Source of the DNA: Steromphala cineraria
Taxonomy: Eukaryota; Mollusca; Gastropoda; Trochida; Trochidae
Length of the DNA: 64,000 bases
Assembly (NCBI GenBank): GCA_916613615.1
Contig: OU744732.1
Coordinates: 47,359,227-47,423,226 of the forward strand
Direction: 5' to 3'
Shown: positions 1 to 9,368 of the stretch, piece after piece
Layout of the letters: each line of letters opens with the position of its first letter
Position numbering within the stretch: position 1 is the first letter of the stretch
Notes under the pieces: model-generated
The model's input: the letters and a program-made list of their open reading frames with translations, nothing else
The model's database searches: none
What the model was told of the DNA's origin: nothing
Made by a program: the position numbers and the translations under genes

Positions 1-2
1 TG

Positions 3-383
3 ATGGGGCTGCGCCGGGTGTGGCTAAACTACTCCACCTTGCCACAACCCACCAAAAAACGACTGTTGGCTCTCCCGTTTGAACTAGGTAAAACCTTGTT
101 CCCGGGTGCAACCACAGTCATAAAGGACACCGCGGACCAGCTATCTAGGATCAAGGACGTAAAGGGCGCCCTTGGTCACGCTGGCTCCAAGCGGAAGTCC
201 CCCCTGGTTGACCCCCCTTCTGGACCACCGGCCAAGACCTACTCCGAGTGGAACTCTTCCATCCCACGAGGGGTAGGTCGGGGTCAGCCAGGGAAGCGAG
301 GCAAGAAGCAGAAAGGGCAGCACCGCTCCAAGGGGCAGCAGCAGCCTTTTCGGGGGAAAGGGGGCGCCAACAAGGGTCCCTAA
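3..383 (+). pseudogene. DIRS ORF1 (gag-like), C-terminal fragment
   Basis: An open frame of 126 codons ends at a TAA at 381-383; its true start lies left of the window. The last 45 or so residues are very rich in Gly, Arg, Lys and Gln, consistent with a nucleic-acid-binding tail. It sits just upstream of the RT region in the position expected for ORF1 of a DIRS element. It has no zinc knuckle. The assignment comes mainly from position and composition, because gag-like ORFs of this group diverge fast. Confidence 0.55.
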
Positions 384-554
384 CTCCCCCACCGCTTCCG
401 TCTGTGAACCGTCGGGGGGTCGTAGAACCACCGATGGCAGACATTGCCTCGACGAGCCGTCAGGGGGCCCTAGCGCCGCCGGTTACGGCAGACTGTGTCT
501 CGGTGAACCGCCAGGGTTGCGGGGATCCAATGTCTTGTACCGAGTCTTCCAGTA

Positions 555-2006
555 GGAGGCCGCCTGTCTCATTTCCTTTCGGAATGGGAGAAGGCCACGT
601 CCAACGCCTGGGTCCTGTCCACGCTCAGGGACGGACATTTGCCTCTATGGAAGCATGGGCCACCTTCTTCTACAGGAGTCAGGAGCACCCCGGTGCCATC
701 CTCTCAGGAGAAGGCGGAAGTTCTTCGAGCCGAGCTCGCAGCGTTGCTCGACAAGGCAGCTATCGAAGTGGTCCCAAAGGGACAGGAGGAGATCGGGTAC
801 TACTCGACATACTTCCTGGTCACCAAGAAGGACGGAGGCTTCCGGCCCATTCTGAATCTGAAGCACCTCAACAAAATGTTGCAGGTGCCTTCATTCAAGA
901 TGGAGACCTTGAGGTCAGTGATAGCGTCCGTAGAGACAGGGGATTGGCTTTCGTCGATCGATCTCAAGGACGCCTATCTTCACGTTCAAATGCACCCCCA
1001 GTTCAAGAAGTTTCTTCGCTTCGACTTCGACGGGGTGTGCTACCAGTTTCGTGTGCTCCCCTTCGGCATCTCTACGGCGCCAAGGGTGTTCACCAAGCTG
1101 ATGCTGATCCCGGCTCAGGTTGCCAGATCGCAGGGCAGGTGCTGTCACCCGTACCTGGACGACTGGTTAATCAGGGCTCTGTCCCGCTCCGGGAATCAGG
1201 AAGCCACTCAGAGCATTTTGAACATTCTACTTCGCCTGGGTTGGATAGTGAACTTAAAGAAATCAGACCTCGAGCCCTCTCAAGATCTTGTTTTCCTGGG
1301 GGCTCGGTTCCAGACGGCGACGGGGTTGGTTTCCCTTGCGCCGGACCGGGTGATCAAGGTCCCTCAGACCGCAGTTCTTTTTCTGCAGAGTCCCGCACAT
1401 CCCGCACGATCGTGGCGGCGACAGTGGATGTAGTCAGGCGAGCTCGCTTACGCATGAGACCAGTTCAGCAGGCGCTGGCCCAGCTGTGGTCACATGCAAG
1501 CAGTCTGGAGCAGTCAGTAGCTGTCCCCGAGTGGCTGTTGAGCCATCTCGAGTGGTGGACGGAGGAGGGCAACTTGTCCAGGGGTCTCCCATTGGACAAG
1601 CTTCAGCCGACAGTCACGGTTCAGACGGACGCTTCCCTCTCAGGCTGGGGGGGGGGGGGGGGGGGGGGGGGGGGTCCTGGGGGACCACTCAGCTTCGGGC
1701 CTGTGGTCTCTGGACGAGTCCAAATGGCACATCAATGTGCTGGAGCTACGTGCTGTCAGGAAAGTTTTCAGTCAGTTCCTCCAGATGCTGACAGGCCAGG
1801 TGGTGCGTCTAGAAATGGACAACCAGACGGCCTTGACCTACATCCTCAAGCAGGGCGGAACAGTATCCCCAGCGCTCCTTCAGGAGGCGTGGGAGTTCCT
1901 GCTCTGGTGCGATCGCTACAATATTCAGGTCATTCCAGTGTACCTTCCAGGGGTGGACAATGTCAGGGCGGACGCCTTGTCTCGCCGAATCCTGGCACCT
2001 CACTAA
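555..2006 (+). pseudogene. DIRS reverse transcriptase-RNase H, frame-broken
   Basis: Frame +3 carries RT from about 555 (VGGRLSHFLSEW, typical of the start of this ORF). It runs through SSIDLKDAYLHV (motif A) and a Y-L-D-D box near 1151-1162 (the catalytic Asp pair), to a stop at 1431-1433. Family-like sequence then continues in frame +2 (ARLRMRPVQQAL, WWTEEGNL, QTDASLSGWG) up to the G tract at 1647-1674. It returns to frame +3 for the second half of RNase H (EMDNQTALTYI, NVRADALSRR), ending at TAA 2004-2006. A deletion or frameshift near 1400-1435 and the expanded G tract explain the frame switches. The enzyme would copy element RNA into DNA and degrade the RNA strand, but this copy is dead. 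Confidence 0.85.
1647..1674. repeat. 28-base G homopolymer inside RNase H
   Basis: This is an uninterrupted run of 28 G within the start of the RNase H domain, just after the codons for QTDASLSGW. The coding frame of the domain differs before and after it. It could be a true expansion or an assembly or sequencing artefact. Confidence 0.9.
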
Positions 2007-2486
2007 TGGATGCTCCGTCGGGGGACATTCGAGGTTATCCCGGGTGTTCTGGCGGCCGACGCCTTCGCGATAGACTGGACCGGCAAGGTTCTGTGGGCGT
2101 TCCCACCAGTTCCCTTGATCCCCAGAGTTCTGTCGCAGTTGGCCGACCAGCCTGCACAGTTACTGGTGCTGCTGGCGCCGCTTTGGACGGCCCAGACGTG
2201 CTTTCCGTTGGTCCTCAGGTTTCTTGTACGGCCTCCTGTACTGTTACCCTGTCGACCGGGTCTGCTGACGCAGGAAGGGGCGCCACACCCGAATCCCAAC
2301 ATTCAGTGGGTGGCTTGGCCGCTGTCAGTAGTCGCCTCCAGGAGAGCGGAATTCCTGCACGAGTTGCAGATACAATTCTGGCTTCGAGGAGGGATTCCAC
2401 GAACGTTCAGTACGAGGATAGATGGGCCTGCTATGCGCGCTGGTGTGCAAATAGAGGGCTTCTCGATCCCTTTTCTGCGGGTCTGA
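2007..2486 (+). pseudogene. DIRS methyltransferase-like domain remnant
   Basis: This continues in the RNase H frame after the in-frame stop at 2004-2006. The segment AFAIDWTGKVLWAFPPVPLIPRV, followed by an APLW..QTCFPLVL.. stretch and LLTQ, resembles the adenine-methyltransferase-like domain that follows RNase H in DIRS elements. The part between the stop and 2060 looks shorter than in relatives, suggesting an internal deletion. Function in the family is uncertain, and this copy is non-functional. Confidence 0.55.
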
Positions 2487-2527
2487 TCCCGGTGCTTGAG
2501 TTTTTGCAGTCCAGGCTCGATAACAGC
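2336..2527 (+). pseudogene. DIRS tyrosine recombinase, N-terminal fragment
   Basis: In frame +2, overlapping the end of the methyltransferase-like region, residues such as ADTILASRRDST, YEDRWACYARWC and LEFLQSRL match the N-terminal DNA-binding (SAM-like) part of the tyrosine recombinases that integrate DIRS elements. The catalytic half with the R-H-R-Y residues is absent, because homology stops at about 2527 and the frame reaches a stop at 2546-2548 within unrelated AT-rich DNA. It is a 3' truncation of the element. Confidence 0.7.
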
Positions 2528-2548
2528 CTGAAATGCAGTTTTATTTAA

Positions 2549-2965
2549 GAATTCACGTGATTAAAATTGCTTAATTAATGAACTTGCAACTTTTCAACAG
2601 ATCATGGTTATAATACAGATAAAGTAACAATATCTTCTTACAACTTTTTTACAAACTCATTCTGTCTGTGTTGCACAAAATTGATTTTCGGCCATTAAAT
2701 TCATATATCAATTAAAAGGCTGGTCACACATTTATCCGACCAAAAATCCTATTCACTTTATGAAAGCGGCTTCCTATATATTATTCTGAATTGATATTTT
2801 GAAGCGTACATAAAATACCCATCTAGTCTTTATTTTCGGTGTCGCCGTTTCACTAAAAGAAACGGTATTGGTAGCAAGAGATATTGTTTTCTTATTTTTA
2901 CTTAAGACGGCGAAAACAAACTAAGATTTAGATATATTTTCATTTGACGGAAGTGAGTTAAGTAA
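2549..2965. other. AT-rich intergenic DNA, no gene seen
   Basis: No open frame, RNA gene or repeat structure could be supported here. Confidence 0.6.
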
Positions 2966-3329
2966 TTAAAGGGGCAGTAGCACGTTTTTAGGGGGAATAT
3001 AGGGTGATGTAAGGAAAATGAAAATTAATGTTTTCAATTGAAAGAAAATGTATTTAAACTAAATGGAGCAGTAATAATTCCAATATATAACGTAAAGTTT
3101 AGCCATGCGATTCCTTTTCTTACAAAAAATGAATTAAAGGTGTTCACAAAAAAATGGCCGCCAATGGATTTTATGTGAATCTTCATTCTTTGTCCTCTGA
3201 CAATGGATGATTGGCTTGTGTAATGAGATTTTTGACACTGTCAAAATAATACATTTAGCATTCACTTACAATTATCATTGAGAAATTCAAATTATAAAAT
3301 TATCAAAAAACGTGCTACTGCCCCTTTAA
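2966..3329 (+). mobile_element. TTAA-type MITE, full copy 1 (reference orientation)
   Basis: This 364-bp element is bounded by TTAA on both sides. Its inverted ends read TTAAAGGGGCAGTAGCACGT and the complement ACGTGCTACTGCCCCTTTAA. It encodes no protein. The same element recurs at about ten further places in the window. The TTAA target and the TTAAAGG start are the features of T2-type MITEs described in Xenopus and of piggyBac-like target choice; membership is inferred. Confidence 0.9.
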
Positions 3330-3395
3330 AATAATTCCCAGGACACTACATATTCAATATTGCAAAGCAAGATAAAATACATTAGATATAAGTTT

Positions 3396-3640
3396 GCTCA
3401 TATAACCATAACCATACCATTTCATACAATAAAAGCATAAAATAAGATACCATGAAATAAAATGGTATACCATACCATACCATACCATACCATACCATAC
3501 CATACCATACCATACCATACCATACCATACCATACCATACCATACACGGAAATACCATACACGGAAATACCTTTCCATACCATACCATACCACACTTAAC
3601 CATACCATAATACGACATAAGCAACCATACCATACCATGA
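3396..3640. repeat. (CCATA)n microsatellite, first array
   Basis: A pure run of the pentamer CCATA lies at about 3462-3546, with degenerate flanks containing ACGGAAATACC-like insertions. Long minus-strand open frames of the MVWYG type across it are only translations of the pentamer. Confidence 0.95.
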
Positions 3641-3795
3641 TGTGTGTGTGTATGTGTATTTTATGTAAATAGAATGTTTATTAATATTTAACTTATTATA
3701 TAAATGTCCATATGTATTTCATGCCATGAGCTCTATTTGATTCAAGAAGATTTCCCTTCTGGGTAATAAAGTGTTATCTTATCTTATCTTATCTA

Positions 3796-4178
3796 TATAA
3801 TACCATACCAGGAAACAACTTTCCATACCAAACCATACCACACTTAACCATACCATACCATACCACACTTAACCATACCATACCATATGATACCATACAA
3901 GGAAATAACTTTCCATACCAAACCATACCACACTTAACCATACCATACCATATGATACCATACAAGGAAATAATTTTCCATACCATACCATACCATACTA
4001 TATGATACCTTACAAGGAAATACCTTTCCATACCAAACCATACCACACTTAACCATACCATACCATATGATACCATACAAGGAAATACCTTTCAATACCA
4101 TACCATACCATACCATACCATACCATACCATACCATACCATACCATACCATACCATACCATACCATACCATACCATAC
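3796..4178. repeat. (CCATA)n second array with a unit of about 65 bp
   Basis: The left two thirds is built from about four diverged units of roughly 65 bp (AGGAAATA..TTTCCATACC, ACCACACTTAACC, ATATGATACC). The right part, about 4096-4176, is pure CCATA. The 150 bp between this array and the previous one holds an AATAAA and a short (TTATC)n run but no gene. Confidence 0.9.
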
Positions 4179-4459
4179 ATAAAGGATACCGCCGGACGGG
4201 AATATATTCCAGTTATATTTCTAAAGGAAGAGTTCCACATCTAAGCTTGGCGAAGGCACCCAACTTTACTGCTGTTCTACCGTTGTCCTCGATGTGTAGA
4301 GAATCTTTATAAAACCCATATGCGTAGTTTATTATTGCAATTTATAAAACCTTTTTCATTCAAAAATCGATTTAGCCAGCCACGTTGATCACATAAAACT
4401 ACCAGTTTTAACACAAGCCATTTCAGAAAAGATACTTAACAGAACAACAGAAGAGTTAA

Positions 4460-4779
4460 CAATAATAATAATAATGTGCATACTTATATTGCGCCTTTTC
4501 CACGTCCTAAGACATGCTCAAAGCGCTACATTATTACCCCGAAGGAGTGTACTTTCACAGCTACTACTAAGCGCTAATCACGACCATGTAGGTCAGAACA
4601 CCCAATTTTCAGGTACCCATTTTAACAGCTGGGTGGATTGAGTGCAATGTGGATGAAGTGCCTTGCCCAGGGACACAACACAGGATGAGACCCAAGTCAC
4701 AAATTTTGGTGTCTCCACCGGGATTCGAATCCGGGTCTCCGGAGTGAGAGGCCAGCATGCTATCCACTATACACCACCA
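4460..4779 (-). mobile_element. tRNA-derived SINE with (ATT)n tail
   Basis: Read on the minus strand, it starts with a tRNA-like head at 4779-4709 (A box near GTATAGTGGATAGCATG, B box GGATTCGAATCC, CTC at the anticodon position). The body contains TTGTGTCCCTGGGCAAGGCAC and GCGCTTTGAGCATG, and it ends in an (ATT)n tail at about 4460-4475. Tail and body match the elements at 9018-9368 and 52479-52789. It resembles the metazoan Meta-SINE type, which is an inference. Confidence 0.8.
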
Positions 4780-5299
4780 ATTCATTTAACGAGTTACGGT
4801 TTCCATGGGAAGAAAAAAATCATTTGAGAATGAGATGTTTTCAATTCATATAACCGTTTAAGCAATTCATCGTATAAGCCCAACAATAATATGAATTCGT
4901 AATGCAGTGACGTTTTATGACAACAACATGACAATACGAGAAGGGCGTTCATACAAACTTTTGAGTTCAATGACAAGTCAAGTGTCATTAACATTAACAC
5001 ACTCCTTTATGTAAATGAGTAATGTTTTCGTAGAAAAAGTTGAAATATAAGATTGAAGGCGAGTCGACCGTATTAACCTTATACCAAACCTCTTAAAGCG
5101 GAAGTGACGTCTTCCGATGTTATACATCCTGGTATCTTGTGAAGTGTACTGGAACGGAAAAGTGCACGATATCATTGGGATACCGACTTGCATTTAGTAG
5201 TGTGTATCGTATGACTTTGAACTGCGGGTTGTTTTAATTTAAAAAAGATACAGATAGTTGCAAATGAAAGGTGTATAATAGGCTGTATATCGCAACACA
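4780..5299. other. intergenic DNA, nothing recognised
   Basis: Only short open frames are present, with no coding signature, and no repeat was identified. Confidence 0.5.
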
Positions 5300-5663
5300 T
5301 TAAAGGGGCAGTAGCACGTTTTTAGGGGGGAAATAAGGTGATGTCAGGAAAATGAAAATTAATGGTTCCAATTGAAAGACAATGTATTTAAACTAAATGG
5401 AGCAGTAACAATTCAAATATACAATGTCAACTTTAGCCTTGCCATTCCTGTTTCTTGCAGAAAATGAATTAAAGGTGTTCACAAAAAATGGCGGTCAATG
5501 GATTTTATGTGAATCTTCATACTTTGTCCTCTGACTAGGGCTGATTGGTTTGTGTAATGAGATTTATGACACTATAAAAGTAATACATTTAGCATTAACG
5601 TTCAATTATCAGTTAAAATTTTGATATATAAAATTATCAAAAAACGTGCTACTGCCCCTTTAA
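5300..5663 (+). mobile_element. TTAA-type MITE, full copy 2
   Basis: This is a 364-bp copy in the same orientation as 2966-3329, with TTAA at both ends and intact inverted ends. It differs only by scattered substitutions. The 319 bp that follow, up to 5982, show nothing recognisable. Confidence 0.9.
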
Positions 5664-5982
5664 GGACTCTCATATCGAATTGTGAAACTTTATATATGTA
5701 GAAATAGGTTAACCAAATGGATACCAGTTGTGAAACGAGACTTTCATTTGACAGGATTATTTAAGACAGGTCATCAGAAAATGTTTATCGATAGTTACAA
5801 TGTTTACCAATAACTACTTTAACAGTTTTGCATACAAGTTGTCTGTCGAAAATTTTATCAAATAAAAAGATTATTTCAAATTGTTTGGCTGGACGTACAA
5901 CAGTCATATTAAAAGCCATAATTTTGATATTTTACATTTCAATAAAAGCATGTGACTTCTTCTCGCTTCGTGTTCACTAACC

Positions 5983-6964
5983 TTAAAGGGGCAGTAGCAC
6001 ATTTTTTAATAATTTTGTATTTCAAATTTTTCACTGATCATTGTAAGTTTCATTCTCTCCCCACAGAGGCAACTCAGTCATACCTGAATTAGCCTCTGTT
6101 CCATTACGCCAAAATCCTGGGGTTCCGGCAGATCGCCCTAGCGGCAAAAAGTTGTTACTTGAGATATCTCCCTTATTTGCAGCCAATAAAAACACCTTTT
6201 GGATGTCCACGACTTCGGGAATACTCAACGGTCGCTCACAGACTTTCAAAATAATCATGCCTTTAGGTTTCTTTTTCATTAACAGTGTGAGTCTCACAGA
6301 GGAAAACTATTTCAAAATCAGATATGGATAGGGTTTTTCATTAGAAACATATTGTTTTATAATTGTGTAAATTGTTCTTCGTTTTATGATAAATTTTATT
6401 TTAATAATTCACCAAATAAAAACTAATGAGAAGGTAAAAAGCGATTGTTTTGTAGAAGGAAGAGTTATCTCCCTTTGGTGCGAATCCACACGGAAATAGC
6501 CGAACTTTTTCGAATGACCACTTTTGAAACGGCGTCGCTGATTGCACAACTAACTTCGATTGCCTCCAATCAGATTTCTACCTTTCTATCCCGTATGTTA
6601 GCCGTAATAGAACAGAGGCTAATTCAGGTATGACTGAGTTGCCTCTGTGGGGAGAGAATGTGTAAGTTTATGCTAAATGTATTATTTTGATAGTGTCAAA
6701 AATCTTATTACACAAGCAAATCATCCATAGTCTGAGGACAAAACATGAAAATTTACATAAAATCCATTGGCGGCCATTTTGTGTGAACACCTTTAAATCA
6801 TTTTGTGTAAGAAATAGGAAAACCATGGCTAAACTTAATTAATGTTTTTCAATTATTACTGCCCCATTTAGTTTAAATACATTGTCTTTAGATTGGAACC
6901 ATTTATTTTCATGTTCCTGACATCACCTAATATTTCCACTAAAAACTTGCTACTGCCCCTTTAA
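5983..6964 (-). mobile_element. TTAA-type MITE, copy 3, split by another element
   Basis: TTAAAGGGGCAGTAGCAC at 5983 and TACTGCCCCTTTAA ending at 6964 mark the ends of a reverse-orientation copy. It is interrupted at 6051-6660 by a 610-bp foldback element. Without the insert and one 9-bp target duplication the host copy is 363 bp, equal to the uninterrupted copies, so the order of events is clear. Confidence 0.9.
6051..6660. mobile_element. foldback MITE with 60-bp TIR and 9-bp target duplication (Mutator-like)
   Basis: The 5' end CATTCTCTCCCCACAGAGGC is repeated inverted at the 3' end. The inverted repeats span about 60 bp with two mismatches. TGTAAGTTT occurs immediately outside both ends (6042-6050 and 6661-6669), a perfect 9-bp target duplication. 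The interior has no transposase. Long TIRs plus a 9-bp duplication are typical of Mutator-like elements, so this is a non-autonomous member by inference. Confidence 0.85.
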
Positions 6965-9017
6965 TATTGAACATAATTAGAGGATGAAAGCCAAGATTAA
7001 TGAGAGACCGAGATTTTCGAGACATTAATGTTTGGCTTTCATGCGAAACGTTTTTGCCTTATCCGGTTTAAAATATTTCACTTTCCGATCCAAAATGACA
7101 TATCAATTATGACAACTTAATTGTTATCAATAAAGGGTTTTAATCAGCATATATATGCGCAAAAGTCGAATTCACACGTTCAATTCTCAGGAAAACTTGG
7201 AATAAGTCTGTTAAACACTGACTTGTTACTTTCCTTGTGACTGCTTTACATAATTAAAGTTTGACGCATTGACGTGCACCATTGCCTTTTTTTATCATAC
7301 ACGCGATTTTACCTTCGTATTGTAAAAATTTACAGGGAGTTAATTATTTATTCAAGAGGTGGAGCCTAAAGTAATGTTATTTTTTCACAAATCGAGGGTG
7401 GACACTGTAAGCCGAGGATATAAATTTTTCAATTAAATAATTGACGTCATAAAAGGGTGGAGATCTCTCTAGGTCGGTTAAACTTGTATGACGTCATGTC
7501 AAGGTGATTTGAGATAAAAAGTAGACTGTTACATAGGCCATAGCATGAATAAGTGTGTATTTGTTTGTATACATATTTAACATATATTCAACAAATCGTT
7601 TAATATCAAACATCTACACTCGGATTTTTCTGTATTATGACACTTATAAAATTATCTATAATTTGAGATCTTCCTCTAACGTCGATACAATTTAAGATTT
7701 ATCACTCATCGCATCCGTTCAGGCCTTAGTTGAAATTGACCGTATTTGTACAGCTGCGTATCTTAAGTTTGTTTACTTGCTTGTGTATCTTAGTGCAAAT
7801 ATCATGTAATTTGGGTTTCGTTTTGACGTCCATATAACTCCAGGACCACTTATAAAGGATCATTAATTGTCCATGTGTAAAATAACCATTTCCAAACCAT
7901 ATGTCGGGGTCGTTTGGTCACTGGTGCTGAATGTCGATATTTGGCATGGTTAAATAGACCGATGGGGTCATATTTGTTAAAATTCGATTTTTTTTAAAAT
8001 TTCGATGAAATTAATGTAAACTTTGTAGGACCAAAATCAGCACACTTACATTGCCTTAGTGCAAAAGAAAAAATATGAATAAGATCTAAAGCTGTTGATC
8101 ACTTATGAAGGGTTTTGTAGAGAAAAATAGAAAACAGTGTCACTTCAATGACCTGCCAAATGTGTTACGGTTATCTGTTAGGTACGACATGCGAATATGT
8201 TAAAGCAAACTGTATCTCTAACTGAATTTCTAACTTGAAATTTCAACATTATTGGTTTCGTTATCACAATGCTAAGATGTCTCAAACGCATTCCAAATTA
8301 CATGATATTTGCACTAGAATACAAGGTAAGTGAACAAACTTTAGATACGCAGCTGTATATTTCGGCGAAGCAGCTGTCCACCCGTACATATATTCCAAAC
8401 CTTTTCACACACACTTCAGTAAACACTGAATTGAGGATGGGTTTTAAGAAGCAGGCCATCAAAATGTGACATCACAATTGAGTCAAAACCCGGAAGTAAT
8501 CATTTCCTTCGGATCCGGTATCCGGTTGTCTTCACTCTGAAATCAAGCGTGTCGAACTTTTACCTTTTATTAATTCTTAGAACTTATTAGGATCCTTGTA
8601 GTTACTCTTCCTCATGAATGATTATTTGGTCCATTTATATACTTAGAATATTTGGTTGTCTTGAGGAAACCTAAGATGGTTCAGAATCCGTATATTGCGT
8701 TTGATGCTTCAGTTTTAACTTAAATCTTGATTTGTTTTTGCTTACACATGAATTGCATTCTAATAAACATAAAAGTTTCCTCAAATCTTTTACGATTATT
8801 TTTTTTACTATTTTACTTGTCCGAAATATTCCTTTCATTTTCTTCGCTTAAATGTTTCGTTTGAATAAAGTCTTTGGTAGGCATTATAAAAAGGCCTTCA
8901 TATGATCAGAAGATTTTCCGGAAAGAAAGTTGTTTATGTACGTGGCACGTGGTCCTGTGCAATGCTCAGTCCTGTGCAATGCTCAGTCGACCGCTATCAG
9001 AGTAGTTCAGCAACAAC
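6965..9017. other. intergenic DNA, no gene seen
   Basis: The DNA is AT-rich with scattered stop codons. Two CRE-like TGACGTCA octamers lie near 7443 and 7489. A 17-bp direct duplication (TCCTGTGCAATGCTCAG) lies just before 9000. No exon could be supported. Confidence 0.5.
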
Positions 9018-9368
9018 GGGCGCAGCTCGCTGGATGGGTGGGTAACCCGTTGCTGGATAATCTGAGAGTTTGAAGGGTTGATTCCCTGCCCCACACTGAG
9101 ACATGAGTTGAGAAACTTGTGGTGTCACCATGTGTAAGTGACTTAGTTCGAAGCGTGCCTCTGTCCACCCAGCAGTAATTGGGTACCTGGTATGATACGA
9201 TGGTAGTCTGAATTTGAACCTCGAGCGCCTGACAGGCGACCGGTTGTATTCTCTTTAGGGAGTGTTCTGTACTCGTTGACCAGGGGTAATATGTCACTCA
9301 GCGCTTTGAGCATGCAATGTGCATGGATATATGCGCTATATAAATGGACTATTATTATTATTATTATT
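9018..9368 (+). mobile_element. tRNA-derived SINE with (ATT)n tail
   Basis: The tRNA-like head at about 9020-9095 (A-box-like TGGATGGGTGGG, B-box-like GGTTGATTCCC) is followed by a body containing GGGTACCTGGT and GCGCTTTGAGCATGCAATG. It ends GCGCTATATAAATG plus (ATT)n at 9350-9368. The 3' domain matches the SINE at 4460-4779 read on its own strand. Confidence 0.8.

Larger units (their letters stand above)
1..2528 (+). mobile_element. DIRS-type (tyrosine recombinase) retrotransposon, 5'- and 3'-truncated, decayed
   Basis: Protein remnants occur in DIRS order: basic gag-like end, reverse transcriptase, RNase H, a methyltransferase-like segment, then the N-terminal part of a tyrosine recombinase. 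The left end lies outside the window. On the right, homology stops near 2527 and the sequence changes abruptly from GC-rich to AT-rich. No LTR, split repeat or inner complementary region is visible. Reading frames are broken by a frameshift near 1400-1435, a 28-G tract at 1647-1674, and an in-frame stop at 2004-2006, so this copy cannot be autonomous. The family call rests on recognising the RT and recombinase segments; the subgroup is not determined. Confidence 0.85.

Noticed and set aside
248..2548. 766-codon open frame read as one large protein
   Set aside because: Only its middle (about 1425-1646) and its end (2336-2527) resemble family sequence. The rest is out of frame with the recognisable RT and RNase H and is a by-product of GC-rich composition.
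3354..4240. Minus-strand open frames made of MVWYG repeats
   Set aside because: Pure translation of the CCATA pentamer, with no start context and no non-repeat domain.
4709..4779. Glu-type tRNA gene on the minus strand
   Set aside because: The boxes are tRNA-like but the sequence continues into a SINE body and (ATT)n tail, and acceptor-stem pairing is poor.
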